Origin: Pseudomonas psychrophila
GTDB lineage: Bacteria > Pseudomonadota > Gammaproteobacteria > Pseudomonadales > Pseudomonadaceae
NCBI RefSeq assembly: GCF_001043005.1
Contig: NZ_JYKZ01000001.1
Coordinates: forward strand, 1,223,587 to 1,287,586
Direction of reading: 5' to 3'
DNA length: 64,000 bases
Shown here: piece by piece, positions 47,700 through 64,000 of the stretch
Position numbering within the stretch: position 1 is the stretch's first letter
Layout: the number at the start of each line of letters is the position of its first letter
Made by a program: the position numbers and the translations under genes
Notes under the pieces: model-generated
What the model was told of the DNA's origin: nothing
The model's input: the letters and a program-made list of their open reading frames with translations, nothing else
Database searches by the model: none

Positions 47700-47729
47700 A
47701 AAGCCCTCGCAAAATTAGTGAAGCTGAAT

Positions 47730-48200
47730 TTAGAAGCGGTAGTGCGAGAAAGCTTTGTTAGCTTCGGCCATACGGTGCACGTCTTCACGCTTCTTAACAG
47801 CAGCACCTTTACCTTCAGCTGCGTCCAACAGTTCGCCAGCCAAACGCAGAGCCATAGACTTCTCGCCGCGCTTACGGGCGAAGTCTACCAACCAGCGCAT
47901 TGCCAGGGCGTTACGACGGGACGGGCGAACTTCGACCGGAACCTGGTAAGTAGCACCGCCTACACGGCGCGACTTCACTTCGACCAGCGGAGCGATGGCG
48001 TCGAGAGCTTTCTCGAAGATTTCCAGGGGATCGCTGTTCTTGCGTTCTTTAACCTTTTCCAGCGCGCCATAAACGATACGCTCGGCAACGGCTTTTTTGC
48101 CGCTTTCCATCACGTGGTTCATGAACTTGGCCAGGATTTGGCTTCCGTATTTTGGATCGTCAAGCACATCGCGCTTGGCTGCTACGCGTCTTCTTGGCAT
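47730..48200 (-). CDS. rpsG: 30S ribosomal protein S7
   Basis: A 156-residue S7, assembly initiator of the 30S head and in E. coli the repressor of the str operon. [26 protein letters not shown] and [37 protein letters not shown] are diagnostic. The 123-bp gap to rpsL is where the S7-binding site lies in E. coli; I cannot show a conserved structure here. Confidence 0.98.
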   Translation of the reverse strand: MPRRRVAAKRDVLDDPKYGSQILAKFMNHVMESGKKAVAERIVYGALEKVKERKNSDPLEIFEKALDAIAPLVEVKSRRVGGATYQVPVEVRPSRRNALAMRWLVDFARKRGEKSMALRLAGELLDAAEGKGAAVKKREDVHRMAEANKAFSHYRF

Positions 48201-48323
48201 GGATAAGCCCTCAAACGGTCTTCAGGTTAGCTCGGAACCATTACATCCAAAAGATGCACGTCCGACCTTACTCTTATCGACTCAGAAAAAAAGAAATCTG
48301 CATTTTTTACCAGCAACCGAATA

Positions 48324-48695
48324 CTACTTCGGCTTCTTGGTACCGTACTTCGAACGACCTTGGTTACGACCTTTAACGCCGGAAGTATCCAAAGAGCCGC
48401 GAACGGTGTGATAACGAACACCTGGCAAGTCTTTTACACGACCGCCACGAATCAGTACCACGCTGTGTTCTTGCAAGTTGTGACCTTCACCACCGATGTA
48501 CGAGGAAACCTCGAAACCGTTGGTCAGGCGCACACGGCATACTTTACGCAGTGCCGAGTTAGGTTTTTTCGGCGTAGTTGTATACACACGGGTGCATACG
48601 CCACGACGTTGCGGGCAGTTTTGCAGCGCAGGTACGTCGGATTTCTCGACGATACGCTTACGCGGCTGACGTACCAGCTGGTTGATAGTTGCCAT
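48324..48695 (-). CDS. rpsL: 30S ribosomal protein S12
   Basis: A 123-residue S12 at the decoding centre. Lys43 and the region around Lys88 ([13 protein letters not shown] and [13 protein letters not shown]) are wild type, so no streptomycin-resistance change is visible; the Asp next to Lys88 that RimO thiomethylates is present. It is the first gene of the str operon, 91 bp after a good promoter. Confidence 0.98.
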   Translation of the reverse strand: MATINQLVRQPRKRIVEKSDVPALQNCPQRRGVCTRVYTTTPKKPNSALRKVCRVRLTNGFEVSSYIGGEGHNLQEHSVVLIRGGRVKDLPGVRYHTVRGSLDTSGVKGRNQGRSKYGTKKPK

Positions 48696-48786
48696 CTACT
48701 AGCTCCACTGTTGTCTTGCGACGCTATTGTCTTGCAAGAAAAGCAAAATGGCAGGAACGAATTCCCGCCAAATTTAGGGGTACAAG

Positions 48787-48815
48787 AGTCTAAAGAGGAT
48801 CTTGCCCCCAGTCAA
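48787..48815 (-). promoter_or_regulatory. Candidate sigma70 promoter of the str operon
   Basis: On the minus strand TTGACT and TAGACT are 17 bp apart, in the 216-bp gap between rpoC and rpsL. The predicted leader to rpsL is about 85 nt. No clear terminator follows rpoC, so read-through from rpoBC is also possible. Confidence 0.6.
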
Positions 48816-48911
48816 GGCAAGGCCCCGACACTTCCACTCATCAAACCCAGACAAAATGTCTCAATTCGATGAATGGAACTGCCGGGGCCCACCCTTCATT
48901 TACCGCAGAAC

Positions 48912-53111
<4,200 letters not shown>

Positions 53112-53174
53112 GGCCTTTCCTCCTGGCGGAGCAGAGAGCGGGCTAACAGCCCCGCTCTCGATTCGCGTCACGTG

Positions 53175-57248
<4,074 letters not shown>

Positions 57249-57393
57249 CAGCGTTCCCCAGCTTGGTCACCTGCTTGTTTGGCCTCTCCCGACGGGAGCA
57301 GCCAGAAAATCGTGCAAACCCCTTGGTTTGCTCCACCGCACAGGGTGGTTACAGCACGTTAAAGGCATCGACCTAGTCGACTGCCAATAACGG

Positions 57394-57422
57394 AAAAAGG
57401 CCGGTGGCAAGAGCCACCAGCC
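57394..57422 (-). terminator. Attenuator-like terminator between rplL and rpoB
   Basis: On the minus strand a stem GGCtGGTGGC / GCCACCgGCC with a 4-nt loop is followed by TTTTT. It sits about 150 bp before rpoB, the position of the partial terminator that keeps rpoBC below rplJL in E. coli. Confidence 0.8.
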
Positions 57423-57467
57423 ATCAGCCTCAGCTTAACGCTTGGGCTGGAGACGCAAGGTCGATGC

Positions 57468-57833
57468 TTACTTCAGCTCGACTTTAGCGCCTGCTTCTTC
57501 CAAGGCTGCCTTGGCTTTGTCAGCTGCGTCTTTCGCAACAGCTTCCAGAACAACGCTAGGAGCGCTGTCTACAACTGCCTTGGCTTCTTTCAGGCCCAGA
57601 CCAGTCAGTTCACGAACAGCCTTGATCACGTTAACTTTCTTCTCGCCAGCTTCCAGCAGCATGACGTTGAATTCAGTTTGCTCTTCAACAACAGCAGCGG
57701 CAGCAGCAGGACCAGCAGAAGCAGCAGCAGCGGAAACGCCGAATGCTTCTTCCATTGCCTTGATCAGCTCAACGATTTCCAGAACGGATTTCGAACCGAT
57801 TGCGTCGATGATTTCTTGAGTAGTCAGAGACAT
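57468..57833 (-). CDS. rplL: 50S ribosomal protein L7/L12
   Basis: A 121-residue stalk protein. The helical N-terminal dimerisation domain ([30 protein letters not shown]) is joined by an Ala-rich hinge (about residues 34-50, [16 protein letters not shown]) to the factor-binding C-terminal domain ([35 protein letters not shown]). It recruits EF-Tu and EF-G. It follows rplJ by 80 bp. Confidence 0.98.
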   Translation of the reverse strand: MSLTTQEIIDAIGSKSVLEIVELIKAMEEAFGVSAAAASAGPAAAAAVVEEQTEFNVMLLEAGEKKVNVIKAVRELTGLGLKEAKAVVDSAPSVVLEAVAKDAADKAKAALEEAGAKVELK

Positions 57834-57913
57834 GACTAAAAATTCCTGTATTGGGGTGACAGCCTAGGCGGCTATCGAAATAAACAATAAACGCTGAAAG
57901 GAGTTGCTCAGCC

Positions 57914-58414
57914 TTAAGCTGCAGCTGCTTCTTTCTGGTCGCGAAGTGCCGCCAGAGTACGAGCCAATTTGCTGGTAGCGCCTTGAATCACGCTCATCAG
58001 CTGAGAAATTGCTTCGTCACGGGTCGGCAGACTTGCCAGTACGTCGATCTGATTAGCTGCGAGGAACTTGCCCTCGAACGCAGCTGCCTTGATCTCGAAC
58101 TTATCCTGACCTTTAGCGAACTCTTTGAACAAACGGGCAGCAGCGCCTGGATGCTCGTTCGAGAATGCGATCAAGGTCGGGCCTGTGAACACGTCGTTGA
58201 GGACACTGTATTCAGTGTCAGCAACAGCGCGCTTTAGCAGGGTGTTACGTACAACACGTACGTAAACGCCAGCTTCACGAGCCTCTTTACGGAGTCCGGT
58301 CATAGCGCCTACTGTCACACCGCGGGCATCAGCCACAACAGCGGACAGGGCAACTTTGGCAGCCTCGTTGACTTCAGCGACGATGGCCTTCTTGTCTTCG
58401 AGTTTAATTGCCAC
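57914..58414 (-). CDS. rplJ: 50S ribosomal protein L10
   Basis: A 166-residue L10, base of the L12 stalk ([32 protein letters not shown]). With L12 it usually represses its own mRNA through the long leader upstream, which is 196 bp here and rich in hairpins. The Ala-rich C-terminal helix binds L12 dimers. Confidence 0.98.
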   Translation of the reverse strand: MAIKLEDKKAIVAEVNEAAKVALSAVVADARGVTVGAMTGLRKEAREAGVYVRVVRNTLLKRAVADTEYSVLNDVFTGPTLIAFSNEHPGAAARLFKEFAKGQDKFEIKAAAFEGKFLAANQIDVLASLPTRDEAISQLMSVIQGATSKLARTLAALRDQKEAAAA

Positions 58415-58605
58415 GGGTTTAACTCCTGCATGTTACCGTTTCATCCAACCGAGGCCGGATGTCGTTTTGGTGTCTGATTCGGTAAGGAACCGGGAGCACC
58501 ATCTGCGTAGGCTTGAGGTTTAAGGCTTGCGCCGCCTACGGTCTTGGATAGCCCCCGCCAGGCAGGGACCCCAATCTTTCATTGGCGAGCTAAAAGCACG
58601 CCAAT
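58415..58605 (-). promoter_or_regulatory. rplJ leader, likely L10-L12 autoregulatory region
   Basis: The 196-bp rplA-rplJ gap holds several inverted repeats: ATTGGCG / CGCCAAT (58581-58605) right after rplA, CGTAGGC / GCCTACG (58506-58540), and a G/C-rich block around 58550. In gamma-proteobacteria this leader binds the L10-L12 complex. I infer the same role from position and structure; no consensus was computed. Confidence 0.5.
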
Positions 58606-58610
58606 TTGTC

Positions 58611-59306
58611 TTACGCGTCCAAAGAACCTTGGTCGATGACCAAGCCTGGGCCCATAGTGGTGCTCAGGGTAACGCGCTTAACATAAATACCTTTCGAAGA
58701 AGCTGGCTTGATACGCTTCAAATCAGCGATCAGGGCTTCAACGTTTTCCTTCAGCTTGACGGCATCAAAACCGATCTTGCCAACGGAAGTGTGGATGATA
58801 CCGTTTTTGTCAGTGCGATAACGAACCTGACCAGCCTTCGCATTCTTAACAGCGGTAGCTACGTCTGGAGTTACAGTACCAACCTTAGGGTTAGGCATCA
58901 GACCACGCGGACCAAGGATCTGACCCAACTGACCAACAACACGCATTGCGTCCGGGGAGGCAATAACTACGTCATAGTTCAGGTCGCCGCCTTTCATTTC
59001 GGCAGCCAGGTCGTCCATACCAACGCGATCAGCGCCGGCAGCCAGAGCAGCTTCAGCAGCTGGACCCTGAGTGAACACAGCTACACGTACAGTCTTGCCA
59101 GTGCCGTGTGGCAGCACAGTAGCGCTACGAACAACCTGGTCAGATTTACGTGGGTCTACGCCCAGGTTAACGGCGATGTCGAAAGACTCGCTGAATTTTA
59201 CAGTCGACAGCTCAGCCAGCAAAGCAGCAGCGTCTACAAAGTTGTAAGACTTGCCAGCTTCAATTTTACCGGCGATTGCCTTTTGACGCTTAGTCAGCTT
59301 AGCCAT
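58611..59306 (-). CDS. rplA: 50S ribosomal protein L1
   Basis: A 231-residue L1 of the mobile stalk that moves with E-site tRNA and, in E. coli, represses the L11 operon. [23 protein letters not shown] and [25 protein letters not shown] are diagnostic. Its first base is shared with the last base of the rplK stop. Confidence 0.98.
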   Translation of the reverse strand: MAKLTKRQKAIAGKIEAGKSYNFVDAAALLAELSTVKFSESFDIAVNLGVDPRKSDQVVRSATVLPHGTGKTVRVAVFTQGPAAEAALAAGADRVGMDDLAAEMKGGDLNYDVVIASPDAMRVVGQLGQILGPRGLMPNPKVGTVTPDVATAVKNAKAGQVRYRTDKNGIIHTSVGKIGFDAVKLKENVEALIADLKRIKPASSKGIYVKRVTLSTTMGPGLVIDQGSLDA

Positions 59307-59737
59307 TACACACCCTCCACGTTAAGGCCCATGCTACGAGCAGAACCGGCGATAGTACGCACGGCTGCTTCCATATCAGCTGCAGTCAGATCCGCGTTTT
59401 TGGTTTTCGCGATTTCTTCCAGCTGAGCACGAGTTACAGTGCCAACCTTAACGGTGTTTGGACGAGCGGAACCGCTAGTCAGACCAGCAGCCTTCTTCAG
59501 CAGAACCGAAGCAGGGGTCGACTTGGTTTCGAACGTGAAGCTACGGTCGCTGTATACAGTGATGATCACTGGAGTCGGCAGGCCTGGTTCAATACCCTGA
59601 GTACGGGCGTTGAAAGCTTTGCAGAATTCCATGATGTTCACGCCGTGCTGACCCAGAGCCGGGCCTACGGGTGGACTTGGGTTGGCCTGAGCGGCCTTCA
59701 CTTGCAGCTTGATGTAAGCGGTAATCTTCTTAGCCAT
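59306..59737 (-). CDS. rplK: 50S ribosomal protein L11
   Basis: A 143-residue L11 at the GTPase-associated centre, needed for RelA activation. [43 protein letters not shown] holds the prolines of the thiostrepton-binding hinge. The start at 59737 follows the family; the open frame extends 12 bp upstream (MECL). Confidence 0.98.
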   Translation of the reverse strand: MAKKITAYIKLQVKAAQANPSPPVGPALGQHGVNIMEFCKAFNARTQGIEPGLPTPVIITVYSDRSFTFETKSTPASVLLKKAAGLTSGSARPNTVKVGTVTRAQLEEIAKTKNADLTAADMEAAVRTIAGSARSMGLNVEGV

Positions 59738-59810
59738 GAGGCACTCCAATTACGGGTTCAAGCGCCTAAAGAGGCTCCCCGGTTACTTGCGCGTTTATCC
59801 CAGTGACGAC

Positions 59811-59838
59811 AAAACCCCACAGCCTAGACCATGGGGTT
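59811..59838 (-). terminator. Terminator downstream of nusG
   Basis: On the minus strand AACCCCA / TGGGGTT arms with a 12-nt loop are followed by TTTTG. It lies in the 116-bp gap between nusG and rplK and probably separates the secE-nusG transcript from the L11 operon, as in E. coli. Confidence 0.7.
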
Positions 59839-59853
59839 GGGATTCGTGTCTAA

Positions 59854-60387
59854 CTAGACCTTTTCGACCTGGCTAAACTCTAGCTCTACCGGAGTAGAGC
59901 GACCGAAAATGAGCACAGCCACTTGGATACGGCTCTTTTCGTAGTTAACTTCTTCGACCGTGCCATTGAAATCAGCAAATGGACCGTCGGTAACACGGAC
60001 AACTTCGCCCGGCTCGAATAGTGTTTTTGGCTTGGGCTTGTCGCTACCATCAGCAACACGACGCAGAATTGCTTCCGCCTCTTTATCAGTGATCGGTGCC
60101 GGTTTGTCGGCAGTACCACCAATGAAGCCCATTACGCGCGGAGTATCCTTGACCAAGTGCCAAGTCCCTTCGCTCATATCCATTTGAACCAGCACATAGC
60201 CAGGGAAGAACTTGCGCTCGCTTTTGCGTTTCTGGCCATTACGCATCTCAACCACTTCTTCAGTGGGAACCAGAATTTCGCCGAAGCCTTCTTCCATGCC
60301 TGCCAGCTTAATACGCTCAATCAAAGAGCGCATAACATGCTTTTCGTAACCCGAATAAGCATGCACTACGTACCAACGCTTAGCCAC
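59854..60387 (-). CDS. nusG: Transcription elongation/antitermination factor NusG
   Basis: A 177-residue NusG. The N-terminal domain binds RNA polymerase ([36 protein letters not shown]), and the C-terminal KOW domain ([48 protein letters not shown], about 123-170) contacts Rho or S10. It follows secE by 9 bp, the universal pair. Confidence 0.98.
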   Translation of the reverse strand: MAKRWYVVHAYSGYEKHVMRSLIERIKLAGMEEGFGEILVPTEEVVEMRNGQKRKSERKFFPGYVLVQMDMSEGTWHLVKDTPRVMGFIGGTADKPAPITDKEAEAILRRVADGSDKPKPKTLFEPGEVVRVTDGPFADFNGTVEEVNYEKSRIQVAVLIFGRSTPVELEFSQVEKV

Positions 60388-60396
60388 GGGACACCC

Positions 60397-60765
60397 TTAG
60401 CCAACAATCAAGGAAACGAGCCAACCGAGCAGGGAATCTAAACCCCACAACAGCAACGCCATAACAAGAACAACAGCCACCACGATCAACGTGGTCTGCG
60501 TAGTTTCTTGGCGAGTTGGCCATACGACTTTACGAATCTCAGTACGAGCTTCCTTCACCAACACAGAGAACGACTTGCCTTTCGCCGTCTGCAAGCCTAC
60601 ATAGGCAGCAACAGCAGCAATAACAAGAAGTGCAATGACGCGATACAGGATCGGCGAACCAGAATAATACTGATTCCCAACAACGCCAACCACCACAAGA
60701 GCAACCACTACAAGCCACTTGAGGAGATCGAAGCGAGAGCCTTGAACTTCAGCCTTGGGAGTCAT
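60397..60765 (-). CDS. secE: Protein translocase subunit SecE
   Basis: A 122-residue SecE of the long, three-helix form: two extra N-terminal helices (LLKWLVVVALVVVGVVGNQYY; ALLVIAAVAAYVGLQTA), the conserved amphipathic EARTEIRKVVWPTRQETTQTTLIV, and the essential C-terminal helix. It clamps SecY (33656). It is preceded by trpT and followed by nusG. Confidence 0.97.
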   Translation of the reverse strand: MTPKAEVQGSRFDLLKWLVVVALVVVGVVGNQYYSGSPILYRVIALLVIAAVAAYVGLQTAKGKSFSVLVKEARTEIRKVVWPTRQETTQTTLIVVAVVLVMALLLWGLDSLLGWLVSLIVG

Positions 60766-60810
60766 CTAAGAGGATCCTGTGAAAAGAAAGCCAGACGCAA
60801 TGAGCGAATC

Positions 60811-60886
60811 TGGCAGGTCAGGAGGGAATCGAACCCCCAACCTACGGTTTTGGAGACCGTCGCTCTGCCAATTGAGCTACTGACCT
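60811..60886 (-). tRNA. trpT: tRNA-Trp (anticodon CCA)
   Basis: A 76-nt cloverleaf on the minus strand: acceptor AGGTCAG / CTGACCT, D arm AGCTCAATTGGCAGAGC, anticodon loop CTCCAAA (CCA), T loop GTTCGATTC, encoded CCA end. It is co-transcribed with secE 45 bp downstream. Confidence 0.97.
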
Positions 60887-60906
60887 AAAACATTATCGAG
60901 CCGCCG

Positions 60907-60935
60907 ATTATGCCGACACGAGAGAGACTTTTCAA
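60907..60935 (-). promoter_or_regulatory. Candidate promoter of trpT-secE-nusG
   Basis: On the minus strand TTGAAA and CATAAT are 17 bp apart, followed by a GC-rich discriminator (CGGCGGCTCG). The -10 box ends 20 bp before the tRNA. Such discriminators mark stringently controlled stable-RNA promoters. Confidence 0.6.
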
Positions 60936-61091
60936 CAACTTATGCAATTACTTTTGCAATCAACCCTACCAAAGCGGAAATTGCCAGCGAGCAGCAGAAT
61001 GCGAGCTACCCACAACCGTAACAACCAACCAGGGCAGCAATACCAACAAGGCACCACCAGCAAACACCCCAGACAGGCTATGCACCTGTTA

Positions 61092-61126
61092 AAACAAAGG
61101 CAGATATTTGCATATCTGCCTTGTTA
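61092..61126 (-). terminator. Terminator of the Tyr-Gly-Thr tRNA operon
   Basis: Arms AGGCAGATAT / ATATCTGCCT with a 4-nt loop, extended by an imperfect AACAA / TTGTT; on the minus strand it runs into TTTGTTTT. It ends 2 bp before the CCA end of the Thr tRNA. From here to 60936 I see no gene. Confidence 0.8.
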
Positions 61127-61128
61127 TA

Positions 61129-61204
61129 TGGAGCTCTTGAGCGGATTTGAACCGCTGACCTCACCCTTACCAAGGGTGTGCTCTACCAACTGAGCTACAA
61201 GAGC
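61129..61204 (-). tRNA. thrT: tRNA-Thr (anticodon GGT)
   Basis: A 76-nt cloverleaf: acceptor GCTCTTG / CAAGAGC, D arm AGCTCAGTTGGTAGAGC, anticodon loop TTGGTAA (GGT), T loop GTTCAAATC, encoded CCA. It reads codons ACC/ACT. It is last in a three-tRNA operon. Confidence 0.97.
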
Positions 61205-61230
61205 AAAACATGTTGCGAAAACAGCAAGAC

Positions 61231-61304
<74 letters not shown>

Positions 61305-61329
61305 AAATCTTGCTGCTCTAGCTTAAATA

Positions 61330-61414
<85 letters not shown>

Positions 61415-61427
61415 TGAGCTAGGCAGA

Positions 61428-61455
61428 ATTCTACATCATTCCAACCTTGTGTCAA
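61428..61455 (-). promoter_or_regulatory. Promoter of the Tyr-Gly-Thr tRNA operon
   Basis: On the minus strand a perfect TTGACA and TAGAAT are 16 bp apart; the -10 box ends 13 bp before the tRNA-Tyr gene. It is almost identical in both boxes to the S10 operon promoter. Confidence 0.75.
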
Positions 61456-61524
61456 CCACTTTCTTCAATTAAATCAGGAAGTTAGCAACTTGACCCGCTT
61501 CACACCTAACGACCTGTTTGGCGT

Positions 61525-62001
61525 TCACTGTGGAGCGGGCGCCATTCTATTCAAACTATCAGGTGGCTGCAAGCCCTCACACCGCATTTTTTTGTATTTT
61601 AACCCATTGAATTCATTGGCAAGGTTAGTCAGCGCCATTTCGCTGGCTGCGGTGCTGTTTTGGGTTACGATTTTTAGTACGAATCCCCCCGAATCATCTC
61701 GACTTACAGTCGCTGGTATTGACTGCATATCTACTTCCGCAAGCCTGCGCTGTAGTCTTTGCAACTGATCCTCACTGGACAAGCCGCTTATATACAGGCA
61801 CGCCTGGCTTTCTACGCGACCTCCCAGGACTCCAGCAGAGACAACACCGGGTCGGGCCTCACTGAGCAGGCGTATATCCTGCTTATCCCCCTTGTACAAG
61901 GATAAGGAGACGATCTCCTTCGCTCTGGGCGCCGCCTCTTGCTGATGCCAAACGTAATAAAAAATATTGAGTACAACCAGCAAAAGAAACAGCCAACGCA
62001 T
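61525..62001 (-). CDS. Membrane-anchored SPOR-like protein
   Basis: A 158-residue protein with one N-terminal transmembrane anchor (MRWLFLLLVVLNIFYYVW, no cleavage site expected) and a periplasmic domain. The segment CLYISGLSSEDQLQRLQRRLAEVDMQS and the later GGFVLKIVTQNSTAASEMALTNLANEF resemble a divergent SPOR (peptidoglycan-binding) fold. It lies 7 bp after coaX, in a birA-coaX-SPOR row conserved in Pseudomonas. Function in cell-wall binding is inferred. Confidence 0.75.
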   Translation of the reverse strand: MRWLFLLLVVLNIFYYVWHQQEAAPRAKEIVSLSLYKGDKQDIRLLSEARPGVVSAGVLGGRVESQACLYISGLSSEDQLQRLQRRLAEVDMQSIPATVSRDDSGGFVLKIVTQNSTAASEMALTNLANEFNGLKYKKMRCEGLQPPDSLNRMAPAPQ

Positions 62002-62008
62002 AAGAACC

Positions 62009-62752
62009 TCAAGGAAGGGGACAAACTACCGCCAAGCCAACAAATACAAGGTCTTGCACCACACGCGCATCAGGCACCATATCTTTCACCAAGCTGGCGT
62101 CGCCACCTGTGAGAAACACCTCAAAATCTTGCCCCCAATATTCACGCGCCAACTCGAGTTGAGTCAAAACAAAGCCCCTCAACATCAACAAACATCCACG
62201 CTCTACAGCTTCGGCCGTTGTTCGGCCCGGCGCTTGACGGAGCAATGCCTGCTCTGCAGAAAAGTTGTCGTATCTGATACGCCGGGTATGGGTACGCAGC
62301 TGGTCCCGCATCAAGGGCATTCCAGGGCATATAAACCCGCCCAGATGCTGGCCGTCAGATGCAACAAAGTCCGCTGTGACCGCAGTACCGAAATCCAGAA
62401 CCAGGCAGGCACTTTTTGCCAACTCAAACGCCCCTACCAGGGCCAACCAGCGGTCCAGCCCCAAACGGGCAAAATCCTCATATCCATTACTAACACCTGC
62501 GACTTCCCGCGCAGGTTTCGCACACTCCACTGCGACATCAAACGTAGACACAATTGATGCCACTAGACTCGATGTCTCATCATCACTGCGCACGCTCACG
62601 AGCCTGCAATGCGTAATACATAGCGCTGGAACAGCTAAAATCGCAGCCATAAGCCCAACATCAGACTCAACGACTCCTCCGCTCACCACGACCGTACCGT
62701 CCAGAGCGCGCCACTTTATGAAACTGTTTCCACAGTCCATCTCAAGAATCAT
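62009..62752 (-). CDS. coaX: Type III pantothenate kinase
   Basis: A 247-residue kinase of the ASKHA fold that phosphorylates pantothenate, the first step of coenzyme A synthesis. [19 protein letters not shown] is the phosphate-1 motif, [13 protein letters not shown] follows near 98, and [15 protein letters not shown] with [11 protein letters not shown] forms the second site; GGDASLV is near the C-terminus. Type III enzymes are insensitive to CoA feedback. It overlaps birA by 11 bp. Confidence 0.95.
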   Translation of the reverse strand: MILEMDCGNSFIKWRALDGTVVVSGGVVESDVGLMAAILAVPALCITHCRLVSVRSDDETSSLVASIVSTFDVAVECAKPAREVAGVSNGYEDFARLGLDRWLALVGAFELAKSACLVLDFGTAVTADFVASDGQHLGGFICPGMPLMRDQLRTHTRRIRYDNFSAEQALLRQAPGRTTAEAVERGCLLMLRGFVLTQLELAREYWGQDFEVFLTGGDASLVKDMVPDARVVQDLVFVGLAVVCPLP

Positions 62753-63689
62753 GGCGCAACCTCAAACTTAGCTCGCCGCCACTAAACACCTTCTCTTCAC
62801 CATTCACATTCATGCGTAGCGCACCCTGCTGATCAATACCCATGACCGTGCCGTTCACCTGGTGTACCCCAGCAATCAAGGAGACTTCACGTCCTTGCCA
62901 CAAATGATTTTGTTCCCACTCCGACTGAATAGCCGAAAAACCCGATTCGGCATGACGCTTAAGATAAATGCGTAAACTATCGTTGAGCTTTGAAACCAAC
63001 ACATTTCGGTTGATCGCCACTCCAGACTCCAGATATACCGAAGTCCAGGCCTGATCAACCTCGCTCGCCACTCTCATGTTCACGTTGATGCCAATACCAA
63101 GGACTACATGACATACATCGGCGGGATCTCCAACCAACTCAAGCAAAATACCTGCGATTTTTTTGTTGTTCACCAGCACATCATTCGGCCATTTGAGCCC
63201 CACGTCCGAAACACCTACTTCCCTGAGCGCACTCAACACGGCAAGGCCAACCACAAGACTAAGGCCTTCTAGCTGACGCATCCCGCCGTCCATCCTTAGC
63301 ACGAGGCTGTAGTAGATATTCTCGGCGAAAGGGCTGACCCACTGTCGCCCCCGCCGCCCTCTCCCTGCGGTCTGTCGCTCAGCCAGTACCACAAATGGCG
63401 CCGTTGCACCACGATCAACCGCGCGAAGTGCTTCAGCATTAGTAGAATCTAAAGAATGATTAATCGAGACAGGCCAAGGGCTGGTGTCCAACTGACCCTG
63501 CTCAAGGAGCTCTAACGGTGCAGCCAACTGATAGCCACGACCACGAACCTTATGAATTGATAAATTCAAGTCAGACTCGAGATGCTGGAGCTGTTTCCAT
63601 ACAGCACTGCGACTAACGCCTAGCGCTGCACCGAGCGCTTGCCCAGAATGGAATCGACCGTCTTTAAGAAGTTTCAACAACGTCAGCAT
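62742..63689 (-). CDS. birA: Biotin-protein ligase / biotin operon repressor
   Basis: A 315-residue BirA. The N-terminal winged helix ([37 protein letters not shown]) binds the bio operator. The catalytic domain has the biotinyl-AMP loop [19 protein letters not shown] and [19 protein letters not shown], and a C-terminal SH3-like domain closes it. It joins biotin to BCCP. It starts the birA-coaX-SPOR row; a TATTAT lies about 33 bp upstream without a clear -35 box. Confidence 0.96.
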   Translation of the reverse strand: MLTLLKLLKDGRFHSGQALGAALGVSRSAVWKQLQHLESDLNLSIHKVRGRGYQLAAPLELLEQGQLDTSPWPVSINHSLDSTNAEALRAVDRGATAPFVVLAERQTAGRGRRGRQWVSPFAENIYYSLVLRMDGGMRQLEGLSLVVGLAVLSALREVGVSDVGLKWPNDVLVNNKKIAGILLELVGDPADVCHVVLGIGINVNMRVASEVDQAWTSVYLESGVAINRNVLVSKLNDSLRIYLKRHAESGFSAIQSEWEQNHLWQGREVSLIAGVHQVNGTVMGIDQQGALRMNVNGEEKVFSGGELSLRLRHDS

Positions 63690-63842
63690 GCAAGTATCGC
63701 CTCACAATGAGGCACGCATAATAGCCATGAGGAGAGCTATTGCATAGAAACCCTGCGATGCACAGTAACTGGGGGAAGATACAAAGCGATGCGCTAACAA
63801 GGGCAACTCTCCGTAAGGCACACCTTTTCTCGCCACAAAAAC

Positions 63843-63876
63843 AAACCCCCTGTCTGCGTTAGCAGACAGGGGGTTT
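63843..63876 (-). terminator. rRNA operon terminator
   Basis: A perfect 15-bp stem (AAACCCCCTGTCTGC and its complement) with a GTTA loop, just downstream of the 5S rRNA on the minus strand and followed by TTTG. It closes the rRNA operon before birA. Confidence 0.92.
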
Positions 63877-63885
63877 GGAATTTAA

Positions 63886-64000
63886 TCTTGACGATGACCT
63901 ACTCTCACATGGGGAAACCCCACACTACCATCGGCGATGCATCGTTTCACTGCTGAGTTCGGGATGGGATCAGGTGGTTCCAATGCTCTATGGTCGTCAA
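63886..64000 (-). rRNA. rrf: 5S ribosomal RNA, 5' end cut by the window
   Basis: The minus strand reads TTGACGACCATAGAGCATTG..., containing the conserved CCACCTGATCCCATCCCGAA and ending GTCATCGTCAAGATT, the classical Pseudomonas 5S sequence. Only the first few bases are missing. The rest of the rRNA operon lies beyond base 64000. Confidence 0.96.

Noticed and set aside
60936..61091. A 60-codon frame near 60910-61092 and an overlapping 83-codon frame in the trpT-thrT gap.
   Set aside because: They run across a promoter, a terminator and, for the longer one, a tRNA gene; composition is not gene-like.

Overview
The window is ordinary chromosomal core DNA of a Pseudomonas, most like the P. fluorescens/P. 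putida side of the genus. The protein sequences, the gene order and the many short GTGGGAGC...GCTCCCAC palindromes (REP elements) all point that way. Two familiar Pseudomonas neighbourhoods are joined: the block known from P. aeruginosa as PA4043-PA4069, and the block PA4232-PA4280. I assigned this synteny from memory of the families, not from a search.

Region 1 (1-5670): the end of ispA, then dxs (isoprenoid precursors), a BtuB-type TonB receptor and, on the other strand, a BtuF-like periplasmic B12-binding protein and a small membrane protein. Region 2 (5667-11962, minus strand): nrdR-ribD-ribC-ribB-ribH-nusB-thiL-ribA. This riboflavin/thiamine cluster carries the transcription factors NrdR and NusB. 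pgpA, which sits between thiL and ribA in P. aeruginosa, is absent, and a REP pair occupies the gap. Region 3 (12102-18820): a YbaY-type lipoprotein, a methyltransferase, the CnoX/YbbN thioredoxin-TPR chaperone, a small unknown gene whose 3' end lies in a REP, then a zinc-starvation cluster (DUF2796 protein, ABC ATPase, permease, DUF3299 protein) behind a good Zur-like box, and OprG/OmpW behind an ANR-like box. Region 4 (18836-30335): two short-chain dehydrogenase-like genes, a large MscS-type channel, ssb, an MFS transporter, uvrA, a heme-less bacterioferritin-like ferritin (FtnA) and katA.

Region 5 (30469-60935, minus strand) is the translation/transcription supercluster. In transcription order it runs trpT-secE-nusG, rplKA, rplJL, rpoBC, str (rpsL-rpsG-fusA-tuf), S10, spc and alpha (to rplQ). 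Several sigma70-type promoters, terminators and attenuator-like hairpins are visible. Region 6 (61092-64000): a Tyr-Gly-Thr tRNA operon, a SPOR-like protein, coaX, birA and the end of an rRNA operon (5S rRNA with its terminator). The second tuf gene that P. aeruginosa has between the Thr and Trp tRNAs is missing.

No stretch longer than about 300 bases lacks a gene or RNA. I found no phage, insertion sequence, CRISPR array or defence system, and nothing I can honestly call a new multi-gene system. The items most worth a second look are small: a perfect 14-bp hairpin inside the spc operon, a REP-encoded protein tail, an SDR protein that seems to have lost its catalytic Tyr/Lys, a ribB whose second domain lacks the zinc cysteines, a ferritin without the heme-ligand Met, and the loss of pgpA and tufB from their usual places.
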